DNA from: Paraperibacillus marinus | GTDB lineage: Bacteria > Bacillota > Bacilli > Bacillales > DSM-1321 | Direction of reading: 5' to 3' | Assembly (NCBI RefSeq): GCF_046237605.1 | Contig: NZ_CP143542.1 | Coordinates: 1,984,001 to 2,048,000, forward strand | DNA length: 64,000 bases | In this document: piece after piece, positions 51,276-59,850 of the stretch | Numbering within the stretch: position 1 is the first letter of the stretch | How the letters are laid out: every line of letters begins with the position of its first letter | The notes under the pieces: generated by a model | What the model saw: only the letters and a program-made list of their open reading frames with translations | Database searches by the model: none | Told to the model about the DNA's origin: nothing | Made by a program: the position numbers and the translations under genes

Positions 51276-51514
51276 TGTTTTTCCCTGCTTGGCAAGCTCG
51301 TGCCGAGTCAGAACCCTAGTCGCACTTGTGCCAGACTTATGACTCGGAGGGTTGAAAGTCCCGGGCAGGGTTTGGAGTGCCGTACCCTTTGCTGCAGTCA
51401 CTAGTCTGGGAATTAAATCTCCATGGAGGTTAAATGTCATAAATGGATAAATGATTTCGCCCGTAAAAATTGGCCATTCTTTTACTATCCTTAAAAACTC
51501 TAATTTAACTTTTT
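51276..51514. other. Non-coding segment of unknown nature
   Basis: GC-rich relative to the following gene, with several short inverted repeats (CTTGGCAAG; GCCGAGTC with GACTCGG; CAGGGTT with AACCCTAG) and the run GGGTTGAAAGTCCCGGGC. It looks like structured RNA or a decayed intron or repeat, but I cannot name it. No open frame of worth. Confidence 0.35.
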
Positions 51515-52135
51515 CTATTTTTTAGAAATCGCATAATTACTGTCTAAAGTACTTACAAATTTATTGTACATTTCATTGTTGTCTAGGAAATTTAACTCTA
51601 TCCAAGACTTTACTGTCTCGTCAAGAGAGCGCCAGTTTTTCAAACCAGGCGTAATGTCCTCATCGAAATCACTTAAATTCTGTATTCCCAACACACATAT
51701 ACCAGAGCTGCGATCACCCCAAATGCCCCATTTACCAGATGATGACAGCCAGAGTATCGTGTAAGAATTATATAATATGGCATCAGCTATACTATCCTCC
51801 GGGGAAGTTTCTAGCAGAGTATAATACTCATCATCTGACGCCTCAAGGGGAATTGTAAACCAATTAAAATAACCAAACTCTTTGTAATAGTACCCCACTG
51901 GGTCAGGGTCCATTACAGCAGTTAGAACCGATTTATCTCCTGATGCCGTCATCAGGAGCTTTAAGACTCCCCAGAATTCTTCATACATTGTCCAATCACA
52001 ATCTCCAAAAAGAAAATGATTGTATGTTTCTTTAAATACCTTGTCAGGCAGATCATTGTCTGTATTAAATATCCCTTTAATCATGTTAAGTAATTTTTTA
52101 TATTTATCCGTATGTTCCACAAAAGAACCTTTCAC
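51515..52135 (-). CDS. Hypothetical protein, AT-rich orphan
   Basis: A 206-residue acidic cytosolic protein that I do not recognise. GTG start with AGGAGG upstream. Aromatic-rich stretches (WTMYEEFWGVLKLLM, VGYYYKEFGYFNWF, SSSGKWGIWGDRSSGICVLG) and high acidity recall SMI1/KNR4-like or immunity-type proteins, but no motif proves it. It is clearly more AT-rich than the flanking helicase and ykoS genes and is bounded by odd non-coding DNA on both sides, suggesting later acquisition. Confidence 0.65.
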   Translation of the reverse strand: MKGSFVEHTDKYKKLLNMIKGIFNTDNDLPDKVFKETYNHFLFGDCDWTMYEEFWGVLKLLMTASGDKSVLTAVMDPDPVGYYYKEFGYFNWFTIPLEASDDEYYTLLETSPEDSIADAILYNSYTILWLSSSGKWGIWGDRSSGICVLGIQNLSDFDEDITPGLKNWRSLDETVKSWIELNFLDNNEMYNKFVSTLDSNYAISKK

Positions 52136-52606
52136 CCAATTCCTCCTCGCAAGTAAACCAGGGAGCCTCCTGGACTTATTGCTATGAAATCATTCATTCG
52201 TATAGCATTTGTCAGTCAACAGGCAGCAATCTAATAAAAAGTGAATCGACCTTTAATCTATGCTTTGTGCTTTTTATATTCATACTTACCAACCTTAAAA
52301 AAACACAGCCAGGCTTCTAATAATGGTAGTCCTACTGTACCATTTTTAAAGATTAAACAGAGGTTATTTAATCATAAAATGAGTGATTATCTATAAAAAA
52401 CAATAGTATTTTTTTGAAAGAATTCGTTTCGAAAAACTTTAATAAAATAAGACCTCAAAGGCGTTACCAATACCACCGTTTAGGAATAAAATACATATTT
52501 TTTGCTGGGAAATAATCGGGAAATTGGGACTGTCTCTCGAATAATTTTTCCTTTTTTAACACATGTTAGTAGCGGTGACCAGAGTTTTTGTGCGGGATGG
52601 TGAGGT
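52136..52606. other. 470-bp AT-rich intergenic region
   Basis: No credible gene. A small hairpin AATGGTA / TACCATT with T-run is at 52322-52348, and a degenerate GGGACTGTC repeat is near 52520. Promoters for the divergent genes on either side must lie here but none is clear. Confidence 0.5.
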
Positions 52607-54286
52607 ATGGTGAATGCTTGCATCAGGGGTGATAGAAAGCTTGTATTTTTGGCGTTGACAGTGATATTGGTGTATTTGTCTCCGCTGATTTTTCTTGGGG
52701 AGGATGCCCATATCCGGGTTCACGACAATTTAGACAGCAATATAGCCTGGTACAGGGTCCTGGCAAGGAGCGGCGAAATGTTTGGGAGTTTGGATGCTTT
52801 AATCTCCCAGATAGCCAATGGGCTCCCGCGGAATGCTTTTGGCACAGAGTGGAGCGGCATTGTCTGGTTTTACGCCTGGCTGCCAACAATGGCTGCTTAT
52901 ACAGTCAATGCAGCGATAACACGTATTGCCGCCTTTTTTGGAATGTATCTTCTACTAAAGAAACATTTCATACAAAAGGAGGAGTGGGCGATACTCAGAG
53001 TTGGAGCGGCATTGGCTTTTGCCCTCACACCGTACTGGCCATCAGGCATGCTCAGTACGCTCGGAATGCCTCTCGCCCTGTTCGCATTCCTTAATATCCG
53101 GCAGGGAGAGCGCAATGTGACGGACTGGCTGATTCTGCTCCTGCTGCCTCTTTATTCAAGCTTTGTTCTGGGCTTTTTCTTCTTTCTTGCTGCAATGGGG
53201 ATCCTCTGGCTGGCTGATTTGATCAGATTCAGAAAATGGAATTTCCATTTTCTTATAGGCATCCTCGTCATGACATTATGTTATATGGCGGTGGAATACC
53301 GGCTTGTATCATCCTTTTTCGTGTCTGGTGAGCCGAACAGCAGGGATGAATATTTTCACGCAAGGCTCTCCCTGCTGGGTGCGGCAAAGCTGGCACTTAA
53401 AAACTATGTTCTGGGGCATACCCATGTTATGACTGTCCATGGCTTGATCATCATGCCGCTTTCATTCCTAGCGCTTTTTGCCATTGCGTCCAGAAAGGCA
53501 TTCAGCCAGGAAAAAAGATTCGTCTGGCTGATGGTCCTAAATCTTTTGCTGTCTGTATGGTACGCTTTCTGGTTTTATAAGGGCTGGGTGCCGCTGACCC
53601 GAAAGTTTCATTTTATGGATACATTCAACTTTGCCAGATTTCATTTTTTACGGCCGATGATTTTATATATCATCTTTGCTGAGACTCTCCGGATTCTCTG
53701 GGTTCATAGAGTGGCAACCCAAAGGGCGGCCGCGCTCTTCATCATCCTCCAGACAGCGGTACTCGGCATCTTTAATGATGAAGTAATATACAGGTCTAAG
53801 CCCACCGTTAAGGAATTTTATGCGGAAGAAGTGTTCCGGGATATCAAGGATTATATAGGCAGGCCGCAGGAGGAATACAGAGTAGCAAGCATTGGACTCC
53901 ATCCAGCTATTGCCCAGTATAATGGGTTTTACACCCTGGATACCTATAATAACTTTTACCCGCTAAGCTACAAGCATCAGTTCCGGAAAATCATTCAAAA
54001 TGAATTGGCTAAGGATAAGACCATCAGGCAGTATTTTGATGAGTGGGGAGGAAGGTGTTATCTTTTCACAAACCAGCTTGAAAAAAAATATATGATCAAA
54101 AAAGATTCTAAAAGAAAATTAAGAAATTTAGATCTGAACATGCAGGCGTTCAAGGAGCTTGGGGGCAATTATATATTCTCAGCGCTCCCCATCACAAACG
54201 CCGAACATAATCATTTGGTGCTGGAGAAGACGTTCACAGGGGCCCATGCGGCCTGGAAAATATATTTGTACAAAGTGGATCTTTAA
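52607..54286 (+). CDS. ykoS: Polytopic membrane protein, YkoS-like (DUF6044; GT-C-type candidate)
   Basis: A 559-residue membrane protein with about eleven hydrophobic segments in residues 10-390 and a soluble C-terminal part of 160 residues. The first extracytoplasmic loop carries acidic and His residues (GEDAHIRVHDNLDSN), as in GT-C glycosyltransferases. It resembles B. subtilis YkoS and stands before a YkoT-like GtrB glycosyltransferase and a GtrA protein. In the analogous YfhO-CsbB-GtrA system a polyprenyl-phosphate sugar is made, flipped, and transferred to a surface polymer by the GT-C protein. Its acceptor here is unknown. ATG behind GGTGAGGT. Confidence 0.8.
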   Translation: MVNACIRGDRKLVFLALTVILVYLSPLIFLGEDAHIRVHDNLDSNIAWYRVLARSGEMFGSLDALISQIANGLPRNAFGTEWSGIVWFYAWLPTMAAYTVNAAITRIAAFFGMYLLLKKHFIQKEEWAILRVGAALAFALTPYWPSGMLSTLGMPLALFAFLNIRQGERNVTDWLILLLLPLYSSFVLGFFFFLAAMGILWLADLIRFRKWNFHFLIGILVMTLCYMAVEYRLVSSFFVSGEPNSRDEYFHARLSLLGAAKLALKNYVLGHTHVMTVHGLIIMPLSFLALFAIASRKAFSQEKRFVWLMVLNLLLSVWYAFWFYKGWVPLTRKFHFMDTFNFARFHFLRPMILYIIFAETLRILWVHRVATQRAAALFIILQTAVLGIFNDEVIYRSKPTVKEFYAEEVFRDIKDYIGRPQEEYRVASIGLHPAIAQYNGFYTLDTYNNFYPLSYKHQFRKIIQNELAKDKTIRQYFDEWGGRCYLFTNQLEKKYMIKKDSKRKLRNLDLNMQAFKELGGNYIFSALPITNAEHNHLVLEKTFTGAHAAWKIYLYKVDL

Positions 54287-54310
54287 AAAAATGCATGCTG
54301 GAGGCTTGTG

Positions 54311-55348
54311 ATGATTGAACCGGTGCTAACCATCGTAGTTCCCTGTTTTAATGAGGAGGAAGCGCTGCCGGCCGCCATAACTGAGCTGAGCGGTGTCCTT
54401 AAGGGATTGATGAACGAAAAGCTGATTGACAGAAGAAGCCGGATTTTATTTGTGGATGATGGAAGCAGAGATCAAACGTGGTCCTTAATTTATAATGAAA
54501 GCTTGGAAAATATGTTTATTAAGGGGCTGAAACTTTCAAAAAATGCCGGACATCAAAATGCCCTCCTTGCCGGGATGGCTGCAGCACGGGATGTTTCCGA
54601 TTGCGTCATCACCATAGATGCCGACCTGCAGGATGATACCGGGGTCATTCGGGAATTCATTATGAAATACAGGGAAGGCTGCGATATCGTTTACGGTGTC
54701 AGGAAGGGAAGGGAAACGGATACCTTTTTCAAAAGAAAGACTGCAGAGTTGTTTTATTCTCTCATGCTGAAAATGGGTGTGAACCTTATTTACAATCATG
54801 CCGATTTCAGGCTTATGAGCAAAAGGGCGCTCATGGAGCTGGGGAAGTTTGAAGAAGCCAATATGTTCCTGAGGGGAGTAGTCCCGCTGATCGGCTTTAA
54901 AACGGCATCCGTTTATTATAAAAGGAAAGAACGTCTGGCGGGAGAAACCAAATATCCTTTGAAAAAAATGCTGGCCTTTGCTTTTGACGGAATCACTTCA
55001 TTTTCAGTCACACCAATAAGGCTTGTCATGCTGCTCGGCTTTTTGTCCTTTTTTGGCAGCTGTGCCTTTGGCCTTTATTTCCTGTATTTGAAGCTGATGG
55101 GGGAAACCTCGGCAGGATGGACTTCCCTGATTACTTCCATCTGGCTGCTGGGTGGCCTGCAGCTCATTGCAATGGGAGTGATTGGCGAATATATCGGGAA
55201 AATTTACAAAGAAGCCAAGCGCCGTCCGAAATACATCATTGATTTTAACCCCTTCCTCCAGGTGCAGGGCGGTCTATTGGACAAAAATGATTCAGAGGAT
55301 GAATTGTATGGCGCTGCTTTTAAGAAACTCACTCAAAAATCAAACTAG
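54311..55348 (+). CDS. ykoT: GtrB/YkoT-type polyprenyl-phosphate glycosyltransferase
   Basis: A 345-residue family 2 glycosyltransferase. N-terminal catalytic domain: TIVVPCFNEEEALP, LFVDDGSRDQTW, KLSKNAGHQNALLAG and the metal-binding ITIDADLQDD. Two C-terminal hydrophobic segments (MLLGFLSFFGSCAFGLYFL and a second near 280) hold it at the membrane. It should load a sugar onto undecaprenyl phosphate on the cytosolic face. The ATG at 54311, six bases after GGAGG, is preferred to a GTG one codon earlier. It lies 24 bases after ykoS and overlaps the GtrA gene. Confidence 0.9.
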   Translation: MIEPVLTIVVPCFNEEEALPAAITELSGVLKGLMNEKLIDRRSRILFVDDGSRDQTWSLIYNESLENMFIKGLKLSKNAGHQNALLAGMAAARDVSDCVITIDADLQDDTGVIREFIMKYREGCDIVYGVRKGRETDTFFKRKTAELFYSLMLKMGVNLIYNHADFRLMSKRALMELGKFEEANMFLRGVVPLIGFKTASVYYKRKERLAGETKYPLKKMLAFAFDGITSFSVTPIRLVMLLGFLSFFGSCAFGLYFLYLKLMGETSAGWTSLITSIWLLGGLQLIAMGVIGEYIGKIYKEAKRRPKYIIDFNPFLQVQGGLLDKNDSEDELYGAAFKKLTQKSN

Positions 55349-55751
55349 CCAGCTTTTCAGATTTTTGCTTGTAGGCCTGATCAATACGTGTATTGGTCTT
55401 TCACTCATCTTTATCAGTAAAAATCTCTTTCTTTTAGGCTACTGGCCTTCTGTATGGATTGGAAACGGTGCAGGTGCGGCCGCAAGTTTTCTCCTGAACC
55501 GTTCCTTTACTTTCAGAAGCAATGCAACACTGGGCAATGGCGGCCTCAAATTCTTTGCTGTTGTATCTGTTTCTCTATTGGCGGGATATTCTCTCGGCAG
55601 GATGGCTGCCGTGCAGGCTGCTGGAATTCTCCCTCCCGGCAGCCCAGGAAATGCTGAGGATGCTGCAGTTTGGATGGGTGCAGTCATCTATACCATGCTG
55701 AATTATATTGGACAGAAATTTATCGTTTTCAAGGTCAGGAGTACAATCTAA
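55308..55751 (+). CDS. GtrA-family membrane protein (presumed lipid-linked sugar flippase)
   Basis: A 147-residue protein with four hydrophobic segments. LFRFLLVGLINTCIGLS opens the GtrA domain, FLLNRSFTFRS is the conserved loop and LNYIGQKFIVFK the end. GtrA proteins are thought to flip polyprenyl-phosphate-linked sugars. The ATG at 55308, behind GAGG, overlaps ykoT by 41 bases in another frame. The TM3-TM4 loop (PPGSPGNAEDAA) is longer than usual. Confidence 0.85.
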   Translation: MALLLRNSLKNQTSQLFRFLLVGLINTCIGLSLIFISKNLFLLGYWPSVWIGNGAGAAASFLLNRSFTFRSNATLGNGGLKFFAVVSVSLLAGYSLGRMAAVQAAGILPPGSPGNAEDAAVWMGAVIYTMLNYIGQKFIVFKVRSTI

Positions 55752-55758
55752 GGTACAG

Positions 55759-55791
55759 AGCAGCCCGTGCATCAATAAAGGCTGCTTTTTT
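55759..55791 (+). terminator. Terminator of the ykoS-ykoT-gtrA operon
   Basis: AGCAGCC / GGCTGCT with a 14-base loop, then six T residues. Confidence 0.85.
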
Positions 55792-55849
55792 GTTTATGAT
55801 TCAACGAAGCCCTGCATTTCATTTTCAGAGAAATGAGCGTAAGATATAA

Positions 55850-56032
55850 GAAACCTACATTAGCTATCTACTCGCGTTCCATGCATGGAAAGGAACCTGG
55901 ACTTGAGCAGGAACCAACAAAATAAGGCGGTGGAGCGGAGTAAGGCGCAGGAAGGAATGCCAGCAAGATAAATGAAGTTTACACCTATTTGCAGGAAGCA
56001 TTATGATACATGGAGCTCCGCCCCTTTTCACA
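55850..56032 (-). repeat. Dispersed repeat family A, copy 4 (reverse)
   Basis: On the minus strand it starts GTGAAAAGGGGCGGAGCTCC at 56032, contains ATTTATCTTGCTGGCATTCC and CGCTCCACCGCCTTATTTTG and ends near 55850. Beside its start lies TGAAAAATTTTTCA rather than a standard terminator. It occupies most of the gap between the gtrA operon and the sigma factor gene. Confidence 0.8.
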
Positions 56033-56121
56033 GTAAAAGATGAAAAATTTTTCAGGCCCATATCTTTTCCCCTGTTTCGATTCGTTATATATGTGAGAGA
56101 GTGCCAAAAGGAGTGATGAGT

Positions 56122-56787
56122 TTGCTTAGCGAAGGAAGAATGGATAAACCGGGCAGGCAAAATGGATGGGAAGATAAAATGAAGGAGCTTTACGGAGCTG
56201 TCTTGAAATACAGCTGTTTTGTTTCCCAGAATGCCTGGGATGGAGAGGATATTGCACAATCGGTACTGTTGAAGGCCTGGGAGCATTATGGGGACATGGA
56301 ACTGATGACACCTGCGCTGCTCAATAAAATGGCCTATCACTGCTGGATTGATCTTATACGAAAGCGAAGCCGTGAATGTCTGCCTGGACAGCTGGAGGAT
56401 AAAGAGGGGCAAGACTTTATCCCAAGAGAAATAACAGAGGAATTCCTTGGCAGGCTGACCCCCAAGCAGGCAGCAGTCTTCCTCCTTAAAGAAGGGTTTC
56501 TGTACACTTCGAAGGAAATAGCTGAACTCACAGGAACAAACGATACGGCAGTGAAAGCCGCCATTCTCCGGGCCAGAAAAAGGCTGGGTGGAAGTGATGA
56601 GGCTAATCCACTTACACAGAACATGTGGAATGAAGAGGAGAATATCAGGCTTAGGGAACAGCTTCGCCTGGCATTGATCAAAAATGACCCTGCTGGACTC
56701 ATCCACCTGCTAAAAAGGCAGCAGACTTTTCAGACTCTTCCTGCCCGGATATCAGCTCCCAAAGCCGCTCTCTCAATGGCATCATAA
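56122..56787 (+). CDS. RNA polymerase sigma factor, ECF-like
   Basis: A 221-residue sigma-70 family protein with region 2 (MKELYGAVLKYSCFVS, AWDGEDIAQSVLLKAWEHY, LLNKMAYHCWIDLIRKR) and region 4 (LTPKQAAVFLLKEGFLYTSKEIAEL, TNDTAVKAAILRARKRL). Regions 1 and 3 are absent, as in ECF factors. The last 60 residues are an extra helical tail. AAAGGAGTGAT stands eight bases before an in-frame TTG at 56122; a GTG at 56101 lacks a site. No anti-sigma gene follows; instead a clpP gene starts 29 bases later. Confidence 0.85.
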   Translation: MLSEGRMDKPGRQNGWEDKMKELYGAVLKYSCFVSQNAWDGEDIAQSVLLKAWEHYGDMELMTPALLNKMAYHCWIDLIRKRSRECLPGQLEDKEGQDFIPREITEEFLGRLTPKQAAVFLLKEGFLYTSKEIAELTGTNDTAVKAAILRARKRLGGSDEANPLTQNMWNEEENIRLREQLRLALIKNDPAGLIHLLKRQQTFQTLPARISAPKAALSMAS

Positions 56788-56816
56788 TAAAATTATGTAA
56801 ACAGGGAGTGGACAAT

Positions 56817-57401
56817 ATGAGTGCAATTCCATATGTAATAGAGCAATCTGACCGGGGAGAAAGATCGTATGATATCTATTCCAGGCTGTTGAAGGACAGA
56901 ATCATCATGATTGGAGAAGAAATCAATGACCATACTGCAAACAGTGTCGTAGCGCAGCTTCTGTTCCTGGCAGCAGATAATCCGGATAAAGATATTTCGC
57001 TTTATATAAATAGTCCGGGAGGTTCGGTAACCGCCGGCTTTGCCATCTACGATACCATGCAGTATATTAAGCCGCAGATCCAGACCATTTGTACCGGGAT
57101 GGCCGCTTCCTTTGGTGCCATGCTGCTCTTGGCGGGGACCAAGGGGAAACGCTGCGCACTGCCGAATAGTGAAATCATGATTCATCAGCCGCTTGGCGGC
57201 GCAAGGGGCCAGGCTACGGAAATTGAAATTTCAGCCAGGAGAATACTGAAGCTGAAGCAGCACTTGAACCAGATTATATCAGAACGGACAGGGCAGCCGC
57301 TCGATAAGGTAGCGCGGGATACAGACCGGGACTTTTTCATGAGTGCCGAAGAAGCCAAAGCCTACGGCATTATTGATGAAATCATTAGCCCTGTCAAATA
57401 A
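56817..57401 (+). CDS. clpP: ATP-dependent Clp protease proteolytic subunit (ClpP paralogue)
   Basis: A 194-residue serine protease subunit that forms the two-ring chamber served by Clp ATPases. The catalytic triad is S98 (GMAASFGAM), H123 (MIHQPLGG) and D172 (DTDRDFF), all present. Where housekeeping ClpP of Bacillus has MAASMGAFLLAAG, this one has MAASFGAMLLLAG, and several positions differ, so it is probably a second ClpP. ATG eight bases after GGGAG; a GTG three codons earlier is less well placed. Likely co-transcribed with the sigma factor gene, 29 bases upstream. Confidence 0.93.
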   Translation: MSAIPYVIEQSDRGERSYDIYSRLLKDRIIMIGEEINDHTANSVVAQLLFLAADNPDKDISLYINSPGGSVTAGFAIYDTMQYIKPQIQTICTGMAASFGAMLLLAGTKGKRCALPNSEIMIHQPLGGARGQATEIEISARRILKLKQHLNQIISERTGQPLDKVARDTDRDFFMSAEEAKAYGIIDEIISPVK

Positions 57402-57406
57402 GTAAT

Positions 57407-57434
57407 AGGAAGCGGCCTTTGCTGCTTCCTTTTG
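57407..57434 (+). terminator. Terminator after clpP
   Basis: AGGAAGC / GCTTCCT with a ten-base loop and TTTT. Confidence 0.78.
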
Positions 57435-57519
57435 TAATTTATACATAATTCGAGAATATGAATTTTTTTCACTCTTTTTGTTGTATGATGAATAAAAAGA
57501 ATATAAAGAGGGATGAAAT

Positions 57520-58395
57520 TTGTCGATTGCGAAGTATGAAATATTTAATACAACAGTAGAAGCGGGCAGTCTCACCAAGGCCAGCGCCGCTCTTAACATT
57601 TCTCAATCGGGCGTGAGCCATGCGATCACGTCTCTTGAACAGGAACTCGGTTTTGCCATGCTCATCAGGAATAAAGGCGGCATCAGGCTGACTCCTAACG
57701 GCGAAAGGATGCTTTCATACATACGGGATATTCTCTATCTACAGGAAAAAATGAGTCAGGAGGCGGCCGAGCTGAAAGGCCAGGAAATCGGTAAAATCCG
57801 GATAGCCGCATTCTCTCCCATCACAGCTGTATGGCTTCCTGGAATGCTGCATAAATTTTCGGAACAGTATCCAGACATCGTCGTTGAGGTAGCGGAAGGC
57901 CGCCAGGAGGAAATTCAGGCCTGGATTACCGCGGGTACAGTGGATTTCGGTTTTCTAATGGACCCGCCCTCTCCCTCACTTGATTTTCTCCACCTTAAGC
58001 AGGAGCATTTTTTCTGCATCATCCCAAAGGAGAATTCTCTCTTAACCCAAAGTTCCATTCGTCCAGGGCAGTTGAAAGGTCATAAGCTGCTGCTGCAAAG
58101 CACGTCTGCAGAAAAAATCACTAAAATCCTGAAAGGCGAAAAAGTTACTGTGGATATTCCTTTTATCCTGACTGATGATCAGGCGGTGATTGCCATGGCG
58201 GCTGCCTCCCATGGCATCGCCATACTCCCCGAGATATCCCTGCAGACCTTGCCGGATTCGGTAGCCAAAGTTCCCTTCACATCAAAAACAGCATTTACTT
58301 CCATCGGAATCAGTGCCCAGAACATGAAGAACATGCCGCTGGCTGCTGAAAAATTTATAGCAGCGGCGACATTATGGCTGAACGAATATTATTGA
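57520..58395 (+). CDS. LysR-family transcriptional regulator
   Basis: A 291-residue LTTR. The N-terminal winged HTH (residues 1-60) reads FNTTVEAGSLTKASAALN, SQSGVSHAITSLEQELG, and the substrate-binding domain (about 90-290) holds the effector cleft (IRIAAFSPITAVWLP, TDDQAVIAMAAASHGIAILP). TTG start just behind AGAGGGATG. No divergent metabolic gene faces it, so the target is unknown. Confidence 0.9.
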   Translation: MSIAKYEIFNTTVEAGSLTKASAALNISQSGVSHAITSLEQELGFAMLIRNKGGIRLTPNGERMLSYIRDILYLQEKMSQEAAELKGQEIGKIRIAAFSPITAVWLPGMLHKFSEQYPDIVVEVAEGRQEEIQAWITAGTVDFGFLMDPPSPSLDFLHLKQEHFFCIIPKENSLLTQSSIRPGQLKGHKLLLQSTSAEKITKILKGEKVTVDIPFILTDDQAVIAMAAASHGIAILPEISLQTLPDSVAKVPFTSKTAFTSIGISAQNMKNMPLAAEKFIAAATLWLNEYY

Positions 58396-58479
58396 TCCAA
58401 ATCTGTACTCATATGCAAAAGTTGTCTTGAATGGAACTCCGTCTTTTGGTGAGCCTAGAAAAGAAGGGAGTGAATGATA

Positions 58480-58638
58480 ATGGCTAAAGATGTACTTTGT
58501 GAAGTAGCTAATTGTGTTCATAATGAAGGCGGCGAACGCTGCAGAGCCACTCAGATTTATGTGGTGAGCCATCGCGGTGAACAGGCAGCAAACAGCCGTG
58601 AAACAGATTGCAAAACCTTCGAACCTTCAGGCATATAA
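58480..58638 (+). CDS. DUF1540 small cysteine protein
   Basis: A 52-residue protein with the DUF1540 pattern: LCEVANCVHNEGGERCRA near the N-terminus and ETDCKTFEPSG at the end, four cysteines in all, probably a metal knuckle. GGGAG nine bases before this ATG; another ATG two codons earlier is too close. Common in spore-forming Firmicutes; function unknown. A second small gene follows 24 bases later. Confidence 0.8.
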   Translation: MAKDVLCEVANCVHNEGGERCRATQIYVVSHRGEQAANSRETDCKTFEPSGI

Positions 58639-58662
58639 GCAATACGACAGGGAGTTCATATC

Positions 58663-58818
58663 ATGGATAAACACAAGCACGGGGAGCATGAAAGGGAAAC
58701 CAGGACCTTATACGGGCTGCTGCCTGATGAGAGTCTGGAATCTGCCCGATTTGCTGTTTCTAGCAATACACATTTGAATGAGTATCCCCACCTTTCAGAA
58801 GAAAATCTAAACGGATAG
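58663..58818 (+). CDS. Small hypothetical protein
   Basis: A 51-residue hydrophilic peptide, MDKHKHGEHERETRT at the start and PHLSEENLNG at the end, with no cysteine or hydrophobic segment. A CAGGGAG ribosome site lies seven bases before the ATG. Spacing from the DUF1540 gene suggests one transcript. Family not recognised; support is from ribosome site and position. Confidence 0.5.
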   Translation: MDKHKHGEHERETRTLYGLLPDESLESARFAVSSNTHLNEYPHLSEENLNG

Positions 58819-58913
58819 AACATGTACTTTTGCATGTGGATTTACCTTATCTTTCTCAATCAAGATGCTGCCGATATATGACCTAAGGCTTTAGCCGAAA
58901 GGAAGGGATGAGC

Positions 58914-59633
58914 ATGTCACTCGAATGGTTTGACCGGGTTGCAGGGGAACTCCAGGATCATCTGGAATCCATCTGCCAAAAGTACGATCAAATGGGGTAT
59001 ATGACTTTAGAAAGAGGATCCAAACATCCAAGGATCGAGTTTTATGTCGAAAGTGATGATACAGATTCTCCCGATGGAAGGGAGTACTTTTTCACTCTGA
59101 ATTACGATCCCAATAATGAAGAATTCTATATGGATTCCTTCGAACCAGAAATGCTTTCTGCCGCTAAAATCATCCTGTCTGATATTGAGGATATCGTGGA
59201 TGCTGTCCATGAAGGTTTTCATGAATATATGAATGGAGACGAATACAGCATGGATGAAGAGGCGGATTTCGATACAGATGAAGATGAATTTGAGGTTCAA
59301 TATCAATATGCCGATGATGAAGAATATGCTGGCGGAGATGACGAGCTATATGCAAGTGAAGGAGATGCACTCCTTGAACAGGTGAATGTAGAGTGGGAAA
59401 CCCCGGAAGTCACCGCATTCATGCAGGAAGACGAAGTAGAAGTAACCTACCAGTTCGGCATTGTGCCTGAAACCGGTGATGGTGTCCTCCGCCGCATTAA
59501 CCGGATATGGACTGAAGATGATGACCTCATCAAAGATGAAACCAACTTCATCTTCAGCAAAGAAGAAGCGAGCACTATTATTGCCATGATCGCAAGCAAC
59601 ATGGACTCCATGACTGAAATGGACTATCACTAA
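58914..59633 (+). CDS. Acidic hypothetical protein
   Basis: A 239-residue protein beginning MSLEWFDRVAGELQDHL. Residues 1-105 look like a folded alpha/beta domain (TLERGSKHPRIEFYVES, YFFTLNYDPNNEEFYMDSF). Residues 107-150 are an almost continuous acidic, tyrosine-rich linker (DEEADFDTDEDEFEVQYQY). A second domain follows (EVEVTYQFGIVPETGDGVL, FIFSKEEASTIIAMIAS). The second of two close ATGs is used because GGAAGGGATGAG fits it better. No known family. Confidence 0.65.
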   Translation: MSLEWFDRVAGELQDHLESICQKYDQMGYMTLERGSKHPRIEFYVESDDTDSPDGREYFFTLNYDPNNEEFYMDSFEPEMLSAAKIILSDIEDIVDAVHEGFHEYMNGDEYSMDEEADFDTDEDEFEVQYQYADDEEYAGGDDELYASEGDALLEQVNVEWETPEVTAFMQEDEVEVTYQFGIVPETGDGVLRRINRIWTEDDDLIKDETNFIFSKEEASTIIAMIASNMDSMTEMDYH

Positions 59634-59657
59634 GGGATTTCTCCTTAGTTTATCCGC

Positions 59658-59688
59658 CGCTGCCCGAATATGGGCAGCGTATTTTTTT
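59658..59688 (+). terminator. Intrinsic terminator
   Basis: CGCTGCCC / GGGCAGCG with a six-base loop, then a T-run. Confidence 0.85.
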
Positions 59689-59850
59689 GAAACTAAACAT
59701 ATATATCCCCCCCAGGATTTATGGATATATGCGCTTAACTAAAATTACTGCCAGCAGGGTAAAGTTCCTACTTTTTCCTCATAGGATAAATAAAGGGGAT
59801 TTTTGTAGAAATAGAGAAGAAGTAAGGAAACGGATCTGGAGGTGGATGAC

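Noticed and set aside
55864..56706. 280-codon minus-strand frame antisense to the sigma factor gene
   Set aside because: Its C-terminal part is repeat A4 and the rest is the complement of a clear sigma factor gene. Composition and codon use do not fit a real gene.
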